Below are positions 20,251 to 28,815 of a stretch of 64,000 bases of DNA, piece after piece (position 1 is the first letter of the stretch; each line of letters opens with the position of its first letter). The stretch comes from Flavobacterium foetidum (GTDB lineage Bacteria; Bacteroidota; Bacteroidia; Flavobacteriales; Flavobacteriaceae). The position numbers and the translations under genes are program-made. The notes under the pieces are model-generated. The model searched no databases and was not told the DNA's origin. It was given only the letters and a program-made list of their open reading frames with translations. The stretch covers positions 248,001 to 312,000 of the forward strand of contig NZ_SJTF01000001.1 of assembly GCF_004634245.1 (NCBI RefSeq). Reading direction: 5' to 3'.

Positions 20251-20457
20251 GGTCTCATGTTTCAAGTTTTATGGCTTGTGCTGAATTTAACCGCAAAGTG
20301 CGCTAAGATTTACGCAAAGCACACAAAGAATTTTTTATAAAATCCAAAAGTTCGCAAAGCTATGTGAATAAAGCTTTACGAACCTTGCGTAACCTTTGTA
20401 AACTTTGCGGTTAAAAAAAACTTTTGCGGTAAAACCTGAAACCTGAAACCTGAAACC
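20251..20457. repeat. Nested intergenic palindromic repeat
   Basis: The outer arms are ggtctcatgtttcaagtttt and, inverted, the 7-bp tandem aaacctg repeated nearly four times at 20432-20457. The inner arms begin ttaaccgcaaag and end ctttgcggttaa, with internal cgcaaag/ctttgcg units. There are no coding properties. It fills the space between the yebC promoter and the end of the S41 protease gene. Related elements recur through the window. Confidence 0.75.
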
Positions 20458-20463
20458 AATCCT

Positions 20464-22497
20464 TTACTTACTAATGCCATTAAATTCATTAATAATGTTT
20501 ACAGCTTCGTTCAGATATGGATTCGTTTTAAGATTATCCATCTGATCTTGATTAATCGTTTTATCCGTCGGAAAGGTACCAAGCAGATACTGATTTACAG
20601 TTGAATTGTAAACGTCGAGCGGATTGTTTTCATCGTTGAAAGTGTTAATTTCTGTCCAAAGTGTGCTGATGTCTTTTTTTTGGTTAAAAACGGCATCCAG
20701 CGTCATCGGTATCTCAGATTTAGGAACATTTATCAGCTGATCTATTTTCTGGTTTATTTTACGGATGTTGTTAAAAAAGTAATTATCGGCAAGTCTTGCA
20801 GTACTATTTTTAGCAATTTTATCAATCAAAGCTCTTTTGAAATACGGTCTGTATTTTAAAAAAGGCTGTAAGCTGTCATTTTTAACAGCCGTCGGAAAAT
20901 CACTTTCTTTCTGGTAAATATCTTCGTAGAATTCTGGCAGTACAACATCTGGAGTGACGCCGACATATTGATGACTTTTACCCGTAACTCTGTAAAATTT
21001 ATTGATAGTGATTTTCAAGAAATCAGTATTTTTTTCTTCGTCAAGCGAAAGAATGGTCTGCATCGTTGCTTTTCCGAGTGTATTGCTTCCAACCAGAAGA
21101 GCACGATTGTAATCCTGCATGATTGAAGCAAAAAACTCGCTCGCCGATGCTGTATTGCTGTTTATCAGAACAACGATAGGGCCTTTGTAAATCATGCCCC
21201 GATAAGGATCATTTATAACCGATTTGTTTTTTTTACCGTCTACCACGATAGAAAGCGGTCCGTAATCTACAAACATTCCTGCAAGTCTTATCGCTTCTTC
21301 CATTGAACCGCCTCCGTTATCGATAAGGTCGATCACAAGACCCTTAATCTCGTCGCGTTCGAGTTTTATGATTTCTCTTGCGACGTCATCAGCACAGCCT
21401 TTGCGAGTATTTCCATCTAAATCTGCATAGAAACTCGGAATTTTGATGTAACCGATTTTACTTTCTTTTCCGATAATAAAACTAAAAACCGAATTTTCTT
21501 CGTCTTTCATAACTTGCTTTTCGATATACACGTCAAAGTTTTTACCAGAATTTCGCTTTAGCGTAAGAATAAGGCTTTTGTTGGCCTCAGACAAAATCAT
21601 GGTCGAAATAGATTCGAGAGAAGCGCAGGATACCTGCAAAGTTTCTTTATGATTGGAAACAGAGATTATCTGGTCTCCTTTTTTAATCTGTCCGGTTTGA
21701 TAAGCTGGGCCTTTTGGGTCGATTTCATGAACTATGATTTCATTTTTTTCGTTAAGATTTACCGTCATTCCCAAAGACAAATGTTCTTTTGAGAGTGAAG
21801 CTACAAAACTCGATTTCGAGTCATCGCTGAAATAGGCAGTATGAGGGTCAAAATAGGTGCAGAAAAAATTATATAGATTTTCTTCCTGATTAGTTTTGGT
21901 CTCGAGCAGCGTACTGATACGGCAGATTTCGTTAGACAAAATTGTTTTCTTTGATTTGGCTTCAATAGATGTAAAATTAGCTTTGAGAGAATCCAGATTT
22001 TCACTGCTTTCTGCTATATCATCCAAAATTTGGTAGCGAATTTTTTTGCGCCAGACTTTTTCCAAATCTTCTTTTTTAAGATAAAAAGCAAACGATTTTT
22101 TATAAAAACGAATAGTGTCTTTTTTTGAATAATCAAAAGGAACCGACTGTAGTTTTTCAAGAAGTTCTTTGGTTCTTTTTAGCCCAACGATATATTTTGA
22201 TGTAATATCATTTAAGAATCCACAATCATTTTTTAAAATCAAATTGTCGAGATTCAACCTGTATTTTGAGGACATTTCCTCGTATTCGCTTTTAAAAAAA
22301 ATGTTACGAGATGGATCCAGCTCGTTCATAAGGTTGTCAAAAACAAAAACAGATAAACTGTCGTCTACCATTTTTGGTTTTAAATGCTCCTGCTGTATTA
22401 CACTGTTAATCTTATTCAAAATGGCACACGTTCCTGCAGTATTTTGGCTAAATAGAGGAGATGTGGAAAGTAACAATAACAGCAAAATTTTTTTCAT
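20464..22497 (-). CDS. C-terminal processing (S41/Prc-type) peptidase
   Basis: I place the start at the ATG at 22497, giving 677 residues with signal peptide MKKILLLLLLSTSPLFSQ. A start at 22518 would add seven residues that spoil it. The domains in order are an N-terminal helical region, a PDZ domain (LSLGMTVNLNEKNEIIVHEI...GQIKKGDQIISV), and the S41 catalytic core with GGGSMEEAIRLAGMF, the serine in NSNTASASEFFASI and the lysine in GSNTLGKATMQ. These match the Ser/Lys dyad of tail-specific proteases. A C-terminal helical extension follows. It is expected in the periplasm, trimming the C termini of exported proteins. It is monocistronic between repeat DNA and a divergent-looking spacer. Confidence 0.92.
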   Translation of the reverse strand: MKKILLLLLLSTSPLFSQNTAGTCAILNKINSVIQQEHLKPKMVDDSLSVFVFDNLMNELDPSRNIFFKSEYEEMSSKYRLNLDNLILKNDCGFLNDITSKYIVGLKRTKELLEKLQSVPFDYSKKDTIRFYKKSFAFYLKKEDLEKVWRKKIRYQILDDIAESSENLDSLKANFTSIEAKSKKTILSNEICRISTLLETKTNQEENLYNFFCTYFDPHTAYFSDDSKSSFVASLSKEHLSLGMTVNLNEKNEIIVHEIDPKGPAYQTGQIKKGDQIISVSNHKETLQVSCASLESISTMILSEANKSLILTLKRNSGKNFDVYIEKQVMKDEENSVFSFIIGKESKIGYIKIPSFYADLDGNTRKGCADDVAREIIKLERDEIKGLVIDLIDNGGGSMEEAIRLAGMFVDYGPLSIVVDGKKNKSVINDPYRGMIYKGPIVVLINSNTASASEFFASIMQDYNRALLVGSNTLGKATMQTILSLDEEKNTDFLKITINKFYRVTGKSHQYVGVTPDVVLPEFYEDIYQKESDFPTAVKNDSLQPFLKYRPYFKRALIDKIAKNSTARLADNYFFNNIRKINQKIDQLINVPKSEIPMTLDAVFNQKKDISTLWTEINTFNDENNPLDVYNSTVNQYLLGTFPTDKTINQDQMDNLKTNPYLNEAVNIINEFNGISK

Positions 22498-22627
22498 ATA
22501 ACTATCGACTAAGCACAAATTAAAGTTACGCTAATTTTTTCGATACACGTTTATATTATTCCTAAAAAATCTTACAGAAATTTAACTAAAAATCTCACAA
22601 ATCACAGTTGATGTAACGGTAATAAAT

Positions 22628-22660
22628 AAAAAAAAACGCTATAATTAAATTACAGCGTTT
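22628..22660 (-). terminator. Intrinsic terminator of gcvT
   Basis: On the minus strand AACGCTGTAAT-TTA-ATTATAGCGTT forms an eleven-pair stem followed by a long T run, 20 bp past the gcvT stop. Confidence 0.85.
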
Positions 22661-22679
22661 TCTATTAATTCTTGAATAA

Positions 22680-23762
22680 TTATTTTTTGTAAAATGGCAG
22701 TTTGACCACTTTTGCAGGAACATCATTTTTTCGGATTCTAATAAAGATATCACTGTCCACAGCACTGTTTGCAACAGTTACGTATCCTAAACCAATGCCT
22801 TTGTTCATAGAAGGCGACATCGTTCCAGAAGTTACAATTCCAATTACTTCGCCAGAAGCGTCAACAATTTCGTAATCATGTCTTGGCACTGCACGTTCCT
22901 GCATTTCAAAAGCAACCAGTTTTCTAGTAACCCCAGCTTCTTTTTGTTTTTTAAGAGCCTCAGAATTAGTAAAATCTTTAGTGAATTTCGTAATCCATCC
23001 TAAACCAGCTTCAAGCGGAGAAGTCGTATCGTTAATATCATTTCCGTACAAACAGAATCCCATTTCTAGACGTAAAGTATCACGGGCAGCAAGACCAATT
23101 GGTTTAATTCCGTAAGAAGCTCCAGCCTCAAAAACTTTGTTCCAAACCTGTTCTACCTCATCATTTTTACAGTAAATTTCAAATCCGCCAGAACCAGTAT
23201 AACCAGTAGCCGAAATAATTACATGCTCGATTCCAGCAAAATCACCCACTTCAAAATGGTAGTAAGCAATCGCAGACAAATCAACAGAAGTCAAAGACTG
23301 CATAGCTTCAACCGCTTTTGGTCCCTGAATTGCCAAAAGAGAATAATCATCAGACAAGTTTCTCATTTCAACACCCAAATCATTGTGAGACGAAATCCAG
23401 TTCCAGTCTTTTTCAATATTAGAAGCATTTACAACCAGTAAATACTGCTCATCTTTCATTTTATAAATAATCAAATCATCCACAATGCCGCCTTCATTAT
23501 TAGGAAGACAAGAATATTGCGCTCTTCCAATCGTCAAAGTCGAAGCATCATTTGAAGTCACTTTCTGAATCAAAGCCAAAGCATTTGGACCTGTTAACAA
23601 AAATTCACCCATATGCGAAACGTCAAAAACGCCCACACCATTACGAACCGTTTCGTGTTCAGCATTAACCCCTTCATAAGTAATCGGCATGTTATAACCC
23701 GCAAAAGGAAGCATTTTTGCTCCTAAACCTTCATGTATGTGCGTAAGCGCAGTATTTTTCAT
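22680..23762 (-). CDS. gcvT: Glycine cleavage system aminomethyltransferase (T protein)
   Basis: The 360-residue length is typical for Gcv[30 protein letters not shown] is the classic start. [40 protein letters not shown] and the folate-binding region [14 protein letters not shown] are all present, as is the C-terminal [21 protein letters not shown]. It transfers the methylene group from the H-protein-bound aminomethyl intermediate to tetrahydrofolate in the cytoplasm. The genes for P and H proteins are not nearby, as is common in this phylum. It is monocistronic with its own promoter and terminator. Confidence 0.97.
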   Translation of the reverse strand: MKNTALTHIHEGLGAKMLPFAGYNMPITYEGVNAEHETVRNGVGVFDVSHMGEFLLTGPNALALIQKVTSNDASTLTIGRAQYSCLPNNEGGIVDDLIIYKMKDEQYLLVVNASNIEKDWNWISSHNDLGVEMRNLSDDYSLLAIQGPKAVEAMQSLTSVDLSAIAYYHFEVGDFAGIEHVIISATGYTGSGGFEIYCKNDEVEQVWNKVFEAGASYGIKPIGLAARDTLRLEMGFCLYGNDINDTTSPLEAGLGWITKFTKDFTNSEALKKQKEAGVTRKLVAFEMQERAVPRHDYEIVDASGEVIGIVTSGTMSPSMNKGIGLGYVTVANSAVDSDIFIRIRKNDVPAKVVKLPFYKK

Positions 23763-23788
23763 TGTGTTGTTTTATAAAAATTGTTCTG

Positions 23789-23796
23789 CAAATCTA
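23789..23796 (-). promoter_or_regulatory. Promoter -7 element of gcvT
   Basis: TAGATTTG on the minus strand matches TAnnTTTG exactly, 26 bp before the ATG. A weaker TTC replaces the usual TTG 19 bases upstream. Confidence 0.55.
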
Positions 23797-23840
23797 TTCA
23801 AAAAATATCGATTTCGAATACCTTAAATTATAAATTTCGC

Positions 23841-23998
23841 AATATTTAGGAGCAATTCCAGCTTTCCGTTACAAGTCCTCGCAAAAAAAAGCAAAGTTTC
23901 TAATATTCTAAAAAGAGCTTCCGTTGGTCGCTTTTTTAGAACAAGAAACTTTTGCTTTTTTTACTCCGGGCTTTCCACTGTAATCTGGGCTAGGAATG
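23841..23998. repeat. Long imperfect hairpin element with flanking signature sequences
   Basis: A 33-36-base stem, from aaaaaaaagcaaagtttc to its complement gaaacttttgcttttttt, encloses a loop ttccgttggtc at 23919-23929. Outside the stem lie aattccagctttccgttaca on the left and actgtaatctgggctagg on the right. I remember this pair of flanks as a recurring motif in flavobacterial genomes, but could not check it. No ORF is credible here. Confidence 0.6.
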
Positions 23999-24074
23999 AC
24001 CGTTCAAAAGATAGTTTCATGATTTCAATTTTTTATGTAATTTTAGTCTAAAATTATACTTTCAGAAAAGTTTT

Positions 24075-24138
24075 TTAACCGCAAATTTCACAAATTCACA
24101 CAAATTAATTTGCGAAAATTTGTGTAATTTGTGGTTAA
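24075..24138. repeat. Short palindromic repeat (ttaaccgcaaatttcac / gtaatttgtggttaa)
   Basis: A 64-bp imperfect inverted repeat built from ttaaccgcaaatttcacaaa and its inverted partner. It belongs to the same class as the elements at 20251 and 26525. The rest of 23999-24282 shows nothing recognisable apart from the presumed nnrD promoter. Confidence 0.65.
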
Positions 24139-24282
24139 AATTAAGCTTTGCAACCTTTAAGTCTGTCAATCAAACCCATAGTTTTCAAGTCTATAGTGAT
24201 TTAAGTGTAATGCCTTTATGCGCAAAATAAAACTATGATTCTATGTGTTTAAAAATGAATCGCAACAACTAAAAGAAGCTAA

Positions 24283-25131
24283 ATGAAGTCTCCGTATTTA
24301 ATCACAAAAGAAGAAATCTTAAAAATTTACAAACCCGTAAATCCGCACGCACACAAAGGAACACAAGGCCACGCTGTGATTATTGCCGGAAGTTACGGAA
24401 AAGTCGGAGCGGCCATTTTAGCTTCCAAATCCTGCCTAAAATCAGGATGCGGATTGGTAACAACTTTTATTCCAAAATGCGGTTATCAAATTCTTCAGAT
24501 TTCCATTCCAGAAGTAATGACGGTTACTGATGAAAATACCAATTTTATTACCAATATCCATCTGCCATTAATTCCTCAAGCCATCGGAATCGGACCAGGA
24601 TTAGGAAAAGAACTCGGAACGCAAAAAGCATTATTTGAATTTTTAAGAGTCAATAAAGTGCCTTTAGTTCTCGATGCCGATGCTTTAAACATTATGTCAG
24701 AAAATTTGTCTTGGCTGGAATTAGTCCCAGAAGACACCATCCTAACACCTCATCCAAAAGAATTAGAACGTTTAATAGGCAAATGGAATTCAGAGTCCGA
24801 AAAATTCCAGAAAACAATTGCTTTCTCAGAAAAATACAAAGTCATTGTGGTCATGAAAGGCGCTCCGACCTTTATCATCAACAGAACTTCAGTTTACGAA
24901 AACACCACCGGAAACGCAGCACTCGCAACAGCTGGAAGCGGCGATACCTTAACCGGAATCCTTACAAGTCTTTTAGCACAAGGCTACGAACCCAAATATG
25001 CCTCAAAATTTGGAGTCTATCTCCACGGATTAACAGCCGATCTCGCTTTGCCAAAAACAGGTTACGAATCTTTTACAGCCTCTACAATTATTAAGTATTT
25101 AGGAAAAGCTTTTTTGAGTTTAGAAGTTTAA
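24283..25131 (+). CDS. nnrD: ADP/ATP-dependent NAD(P)H-hydrate dehydratase
   Basis: The 282 residues correspond to the C-terminal (dehydratase) half of YjeF-type proteins. [27 protein letters not shown], the central [30 protein letters not shown] and the final [19 protein letters not shown] are the hallmark ribokinase-fold motifs. The aspartate in the last one is the catalytic base. It repairs damaged, hydrated NAD(P)H. The usual fused epimerase domain (NnrE) is absent, and no epimerase gene lies in the window, so it must act elsewhere or be missing. Standalone dehydratases are known. Confidence 0.92.
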   Translation: MKSPYLITKEEILKIYKPVNPHAHKGTQGHAVIIAGSYGKVGAAILASKSCLKSGCGLVTTFIPKCGYQILQISIPEVMTVTDENTNFITNIHLPLIPQAIGIGPGLGKELGTQKALFEFLRVNKVPLVLDADALNIMSENLSWLELVPEDTILTPHPKELERLIGKWNSESEKFQKTIAFSEKYKVIVVMKGAPTFIINRTSVYENTTGNAALATAGSGDTLTGILTSLLAQGYEPKYASKFGVYLHGLTADLALPKTGYESFTASTIIKYLGKAFLSLEV

Positions 25132-25302
25132 CCACAGAGTCACAAAGTTTTTGAACCATATAAGTTATGTAAGTTCAATGAGATAGGAACTTAAAAATCT
25201 TATATTACTTATGTGGTTTTTTCAGTTAAGCTTTGCGACTCCGCGCCTCTATGAGATTAAAAAACTTCGTGTCTTAGTGCCTTAGTGGCAAAAACCTTAG
25301 TA
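25130..25302. repeat. Intergenic repeat cluster after nnrD
   Basis: Repeat modules are packed back to back: ccacagagtcacaaag, an inverted pair around accatataagttatgtaag / cttatattacttatgtggt, then gcgactccgcgcctctatgag and cgtgtcttagtgccttagtgg. The same units recur at 37534, 38557 and 28958. Non-coding. Confidence 0.65.
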
Positions 25303-25312
25303 AGTTTGTAAT

Positions 25313-26092
25313 ATGAAAAATTTCGACTTAAGAACAGTAAACGTCATGCGTTATATAACGCCACTGCGTGAAGGCGGATCATTACCCGCTTTGGCAGAAG
25401 CCGATGACGACTTTAAATACGTATTAAAATTCAGGGGAGCCGGACACGGCGTAAAAGCCCTTATAGCCGAATTAGTGGGCGGACAAATCGCCAAAGCTTT
25501 AAAACTGCAATTACCAGAATTAGTTTTCGCCAATCTTGACGAAGCTTTTGGAAGAACAGAAGCCGATGAAGAAATTCAGGATTTATTGCAGGGCAGTCAA
25601 GGATTAAACTTAGCACTTCACTTTTTATCTGGTGCTATAACCTTCGATCCTGCTGTAACCACCGTAGATGCGAAATTAGCGTCGCAGATTGTTTGGCTGG
25701 ATGCTTATATTACCAATGTTGACCGAACTTTCAAAAACACCAATATGCTCATCTGGCACAAAGAATTATGGCTTATTGATCACGGAGCATGTCTGTATTT
25801 TCATCATTCTTGGAACAATTGGGAACAGCATGCTAAAAGTCCGTTTGCATTGATAAAAGATCATGTTTTATTGCCTCAGGCTTCACTTTTAAAAGAAGTC
25901 GATGCCGAATTTAAAGCCATTTTGACTCCAGAAATTTTAGAAGAAATTGTAAGTACTATTCCACTAGACTGGTTGCAGTGGGAAGATGCAGACGAAACAC
26001 CAGAAGAATTGCGAAATGTGTATTTGCAGTTTCTAAAAACCAGATTAGAGAATTCAGAAATATTTGTAAATCAGGCTCAGAATGCAAGATAA
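25313..26092 (+). CDS. HipA-like kinase-fold protein
   Basis: The 259-residue protein shows a compact kinase-like core. There is a nucleotide-binding lysine in YVLKFRGAGHG (Lys39), a following helix with Glu (IAELVGGQIAKAL), a catalytic-loop-like NVDRTFKNTNM (135-145) and a metal-binding DHG (156-158). This arrangement matches the short 'HipA-like kinase' family rather than full HipA, which is about 440 residues. The substrate is unknown. The stop codon overlaps the next gene's start, so the pair is translationally coupled, and the partner carries DUF3037. No HipB-like DNA-binding antitoxin is next to it. Whether it is a toxin or a signalling kinase is open. Confidence 0.85.
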   Translation: MKNFDLRTVNVMRYITPLREGGSLPALAEADDDFKYVLKFRGAGHGVKALIAELVGGQIAKALKLQLPELVFANLDEAFGRTEADEEIQDLLQGSQGLNLALHFLSGAITFDPAVTTVDAKLASQIVWLDAYITNVDRTFKNTNMLIWHKELWLIDHGACLYFHHSWNNWEQHAKSPFALIKDHVLLPQASLLKEVDAEFKAILTPEILEEIVSTIPLDWLQWEDADETPEELRNVYLQFLKTRLENSEIFVNQAQNAR

Positions 26093-26465
26093 TCACTTAT
26101 ACGAATATGCTGTGATTCGTGTTGTGCCAAGGGTAGAACGCGAAGAATTCCTGAATATCGGAATCATTTTATTCTGCAAAAGAGCGAAGTTTATAAAAGT
26201 ACTTTTTCATCTTAATAAAGAAAGAATTCAAGCCCTTTCTTCCGATTTCGACATTGAACAATTAGAATGTAATTTAACTTCATTAGTAAAAATAGCCAAC
26301 GGAGCCAAAGACGGCGGACCAATTGCTGTCTTTGAGATTCCAGAGCGTTTTCGATGGTTAACAGCAATTAGAAGTTCAGCAATCCAAACTTCAAGACCTC
26401 ATCCAGGATTGACTCAGGATTTGGAGAAAACCGTGCAGCGTTTGTTTGAAGAATTAGTTCTTTAA
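26082..26465 (+). CDS. DUF3037 family protein
   Basis: The 127-residue protein begins MQDNHLYEYAVIRVVPRVEREEFLNIG, the characteristic DUF3037 opening (tyrosine, valine-rich strand, 'VERxEFxNxG'). It ends with FRWLTAIRSSAIQTSRPHPG, another conserved stretch of the family. No catalytic function is assigned to the family as far as I know. Its ATG lies inside the last codons of the HipA-like gene (11-bp overlap). It is probably a dedicated partner, possibly a regulator or inhibitor, which is inference from the pairing alone. Confidence 0.85.
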   Translation: MQDNHLYEYAVIRVVPRVEREEFLNIGIILFCKRAKFIKVLFHLNKERIQALSSDFDIEQLECNLTSLVKIANGAKDGGPIAVFEIPERFRWLTAIRSSAIQTSRPHPGLTQDLEKTVQRLFEELVL

Positions 26466-26484
26466 AAGTAGGCTAGTAGGCTCA

Positions 26485-26646
26485 AAGGTGCAGAGAGAAA
26501 AAGTGACAAAGTGACAAAGTTTTTTTAACCGCAGAGGCGCAAGGATTTACGCAAAGGTTCGCAAAGATTTAACACAAAGCTTTGCGAACTTTTGCGTTTT
26601 ATAAAAAATCTCATTAGTCAAAAATCTTGCGTTCTTTGCGGTTAAA
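26485..26646. repeat. Intergenic palindromic repeat (ccgcagaggcgcaagg / ttgcgttctttgcggtt)
   Basis: A direct repeat aaagtgacaaagtgacaaag leads into an inverted repeat whose arms start ttaaccgcagaggcgcaagg and end aaaaatcttgcgttctttgcggttaa, with an inner aaagctttgcgaacttttgcg pairing. It has the same design as the element at 20251. Non-coding. Confidence 0.7.
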
Positions 26647-26685
26647 TAAAAAACCACGAATTACATCACTGCAATACGTGGTTTT
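26647..26685 (-). terminator. Intrinsic terminator of the pectate lyase gene
   Basis: On the minus strand AACCACGTATT, a nine-base loop, AATTCGTGGTT form a stem (one mismatch) followed by TTTTATTT. Confidence 0.7.
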
Positions 26686-26725
26686 AAAACTAAAAACTAA
26701 CTCATATTTGCTGTAAGCTCTTCAA

Positions 26726-27844
26726 TTAAAAAGAACCGCAGATATTTCCCCCTAATGTTGCTCCAGCATTTGCAGAAATATCAGATTTAACAGCAGTTTT
26801 GTCTAATTTTAGGATTGAATACGGTGGTGTAAAAGCTGTTTTGTTTCCAGCCTGATTTCCAGATGTATTTGTAAAAACATTATCAGTTGCGGTAACTGCA
26901 GTGTAACCGCTCATTAAGTCGATTGGATTTTTTACGCCTTCAAAAACATTGCTTTCTACACGAATATCAGCTTCAAAACCTGCAGCGATACATTTGTTGC
27001 TTACCGTACTGTTAAAGAAACTGTTTACAATATGCACTTTTCCGAAACGAACTCGTGGCATTCTTTCCTTGCATCCAGGCGCCCACCAGCATCTTGCAAA
27101 AGTGATTCTCAATTTCCCACGATCGCCAGTTGCACCGTCACTAGAACCGATTAAGTTAGAGTATCTATGATCATCCGATCCTCCTGATCCTCCTGCTTTT
27201 GGCGGTTTTAGGTAGTGGAATTTAGAATATGTAACTGATATGTAATCTGATTTGTTTTTGATATCGAAGTTTCCGTCAACACCATCTCTAAATTCGCAGT
27301 GATCTACCCAAACGTTTGTGCATTCATCTAAGATGGCATTATCCCATCCGTCAGTATCATAAGCGCCAGGCCCTTCGAAAATCAGATTTCTGATAATAAT
27401 GTTTTTGCATCTTTTGATGTTGATGATTCCAGAACCGTCTTTAGTTTGATTCGTCGAAACCAATTTAGCGCCATTAGCACCATAAATTGTTTTTCCGGTT
27501 TGGTCCTGAAACGACAATCTTGTTGTAATTGTGATAGTTCCAGATACTTTGATCACTTTTACAGAAGAGTTTTCAATAGCAGATTTCAGCTGTGCATAAG
27601 TGGTAACGGTTGTTTCTGCGGCAGAACCTCCTCCAGTTGTGCCTCCATTTTGTGAAGCCCAACCCGGAACTTGGGCACAGTTTCCGATTTTTGCCGTCAA
27701 ATTGGTTGATGGGGCATCAACTGTAGTTTCGTTTGCTGTTTCGATTCCTGCTGCTGCATCAGAAACGATTTCTTCAGAATTACATGCAGTAAATCCGAAA
27801 ACCAATGTTGCTGCGAACATTGAAAGTTTTGATTTTAAGTTCAT
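26726..27844 (-). CDS. Pectate lyase, polysaccharide lyase family 1, lipoprotein
   Basis: I take the ATG at 27844 (372 residues), because MNLKSKLSMFAATLVFGFTAC is a lipoprotein signal with the lipobox cysteine at residue 21. The start at 27889 would precede it with 15 unrelated residues. The body is a right-handed beta-helix with the PL1 signature NVWVDHCEFRDGVDGNFDIK, followed by SDYISVTYSKFHY, DDHRYSNLIGSSD and ITFARCWWAPGCKERMPRVRFG, which carry the calcium-site aspartates and the catalytic arginine region. It cleaves polygalacturonate by beta-elimination at the cell surface or in the periplasm. No SusC/SusD pair is adjacent. It is divergent from a Crp-type regulator. Confidence 0.93.
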   Translation of the reverse strand: MNLKSKLSMFAATLVFGFTACNSEEIVSDAAAGIETANETTVDAPSTNLTAKIGNCAQVPGWASQNGGTTGGGSAAETTVTTYAQLKSAIENSSVKVIKVSGTITITTRLSFQDQTGKTIYGANGAKLVSTNQTKDGSGIINIKRCKNIIIRNLIFEGPGAYDTDGWDNAILDECTNVWVDHCEFRDGVDGNFDIKNKSDYISVTYSKFHYLKPPKAGGSGGSDDHRYSNLIGSSDGATGDRGKLRITFARCWWAPGCKERMPRVRFGKVHIVNSFFNSTVSNKCIAAGFEADIRVESNVFEGVKNPIDLMSGYTAVTATDNVFTNTSGNQAGNKTAFTPPYSILKLDKTAVKSDISANAGATLGGNICGSF

Positions 27845-27906
27845 AATTGTTTGGTTATTTATAAAGTTTAACAACGCAAAACTCTGCATTATAAGTAGGA
27901 AAAAAG

Positions 27907-27920
27907 TTGAACAAGTTCAA
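27907..27920. promoter_or_regulatory. Perfect inverted repeat upstream of the pectate lyase gene
   Basis: TTGAAC-AA-GTTCAA, a 6+2+6 perfect dyad, lies 63 bp upstream of the lyase ATG in the divergent intergenic region. It is a possible operator. The binding protein is unknown. Confidence 0.4.
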
Positions 27921-27999
27921 ACTTTTGTAAAAAAATCTACGAAATGTGTTTTTTTAACACTCGTAAATTTACAAAAATGCATAAATAGCGTATTTTTAC

Positions 28000-28011
28000 G
28001 TAATCGATTAC
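28000..28011. promoter_or_regulatory. LacI-type operator-like palindrome GTAATCGATTAC
   Basis: This is a perfect 12-bp palindrome with central CG, the usual shape of LacI-family operators. It lies between the divergent pectate lyase gene and the Crp-type gene, 65 bp before the latter's ATG. No LacI-family gene lies in the window. Confidence 0.45.
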
Positions 28012-28075
28012 ATTATTTAAGCCCCTAATTAATAATGAATTGAAAAACAAATTTATTCCTTACAAAAACCACGAC

Positions 28076-28648
28076 ATGTACAACCTACTTAGACAAAACA
28101 TTGAGCGAAAAATTCCGCTCACCGATGAGGAATGGGACATAATTGTCTCAAAAGCTGAGCTCATTAAGCTCAAGAAAAATCAATTCCTACAAATCCAGAA
28201 TTCCAACAGCAGTTATGAAGGGTTTATTTTAAAAGGATCTTTTAAGACTTACATTCTAAACGAGAACGGAACCGAAACGGTAATTTTCTTTTCTTTTGAA
28301 AACGAATGGATTTGCGATTTAGAAAGCTTTTATCACCAGAAACCCACAACTTACAACATCAAAGCAATTGAAGACAGTGAAATAGTAGTCATCAGCAAAA
28401 AGCAGAAAGCCTATTTGTTTGCTGTGATTCCAAAACTCATTAAATTTCATGTTCTGATGATCGAACGTGCCAATGTCGCTATACAACAACGCCTTTTAGA
28501 CGTTTTAAACAAAACCTCCAAACAGCGTTATCTTGATTTTAAAGAGCGTTATCCGCAGAAGATAAGTTCGATAAACAATAAGAACCTGTCATCGTATTTG
28601 GGCGTTTCACACGAATTTTTATCAAAGATTAAGAGAACGGTTTCTTGA
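28076..28648 (+). CDS. Crp/Fnr-type transcriptional regulator
   Basis: From the ATG at 28076 the protein has 190 residues. A TTG at 28040 would add 12. It has a cyclic-nucleotide-binding-like beta-roll (FLQIQNSNSSYEGFILKGSFKTYIL...ETVIFFSFENEWICDLESFY) and a dimer helix. It ends with a short helix-turn-helix, NKNLSSYLGVSHEFLSKIKRTV, where Crp-family members place the recognition helix. The cAMP-contacting Arg-Ser pair of Crp is not obvious, so the ligand is unknown. It is divergent from the pectate lyase gene. Regulation of that gene is plausible but unproven, because this family is often encoded as isolated genes. Confidence 0.88.
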   Translation: MYNLLRQNIERKIPLTDEEWDIIVSKAELIKLKKNQFLQIQNSNSSYEGFILKGSFKTYILNENGTETVIFFSFENEWICDLESFYHQKPTTYNIKAIEDSEIVVISKKQKAYLFAVIPKLIKFHVLMIERANVAIQQRLLDVLNKTSKQRYLDFKERYPQKISSINNKNLSSYLGVSHEFLSKIKRTVS

Positions 28649-28699
28649 TTATTTAGAGGTTCAAAGGTTTAGAAGACAAAGTGACAAAGGTATTTTCAC

Positions 28700-28745
28700 G
28701 CAGATTTTTCATAAATCTGCTTAGATCTGCAAAATCTGCGTGAAA
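28700..28745. repeat. Palindromic repeat tcacgcagatttt / aaaatctgcgtga
   Basis: The arms tcacgcagattttt and caaaatctgcgtgaa enclose ataaatctgcttagatctg. A compact inverted repeat in non-coding DNA. Confidence 0.7.
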
Positions 28746-28815
28746 CAAAATATCTTAACACATTCATAGCAAATAAAAAGTTTACATTCTTTTTAGATAA
28801 AGTTCCATCTAGTAT

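Noticed and set aside
24711..25094. 127-codon open frame inside nnrD
   Set aside because: An out-of-frame shadow of a well-supported gene.
25313..26092. Calling this gene hipA
   Set aside because: The protein is much shorter than HipA, has no HipB partner and only shares the kinase-like core.
27600..28028. 142-codon plus-strand open frame over the start of the pectate lyase gene
   Set aside because: It runs antisense to the lyase coding sequence and ends in promoter DNA; no recognisable protein features.
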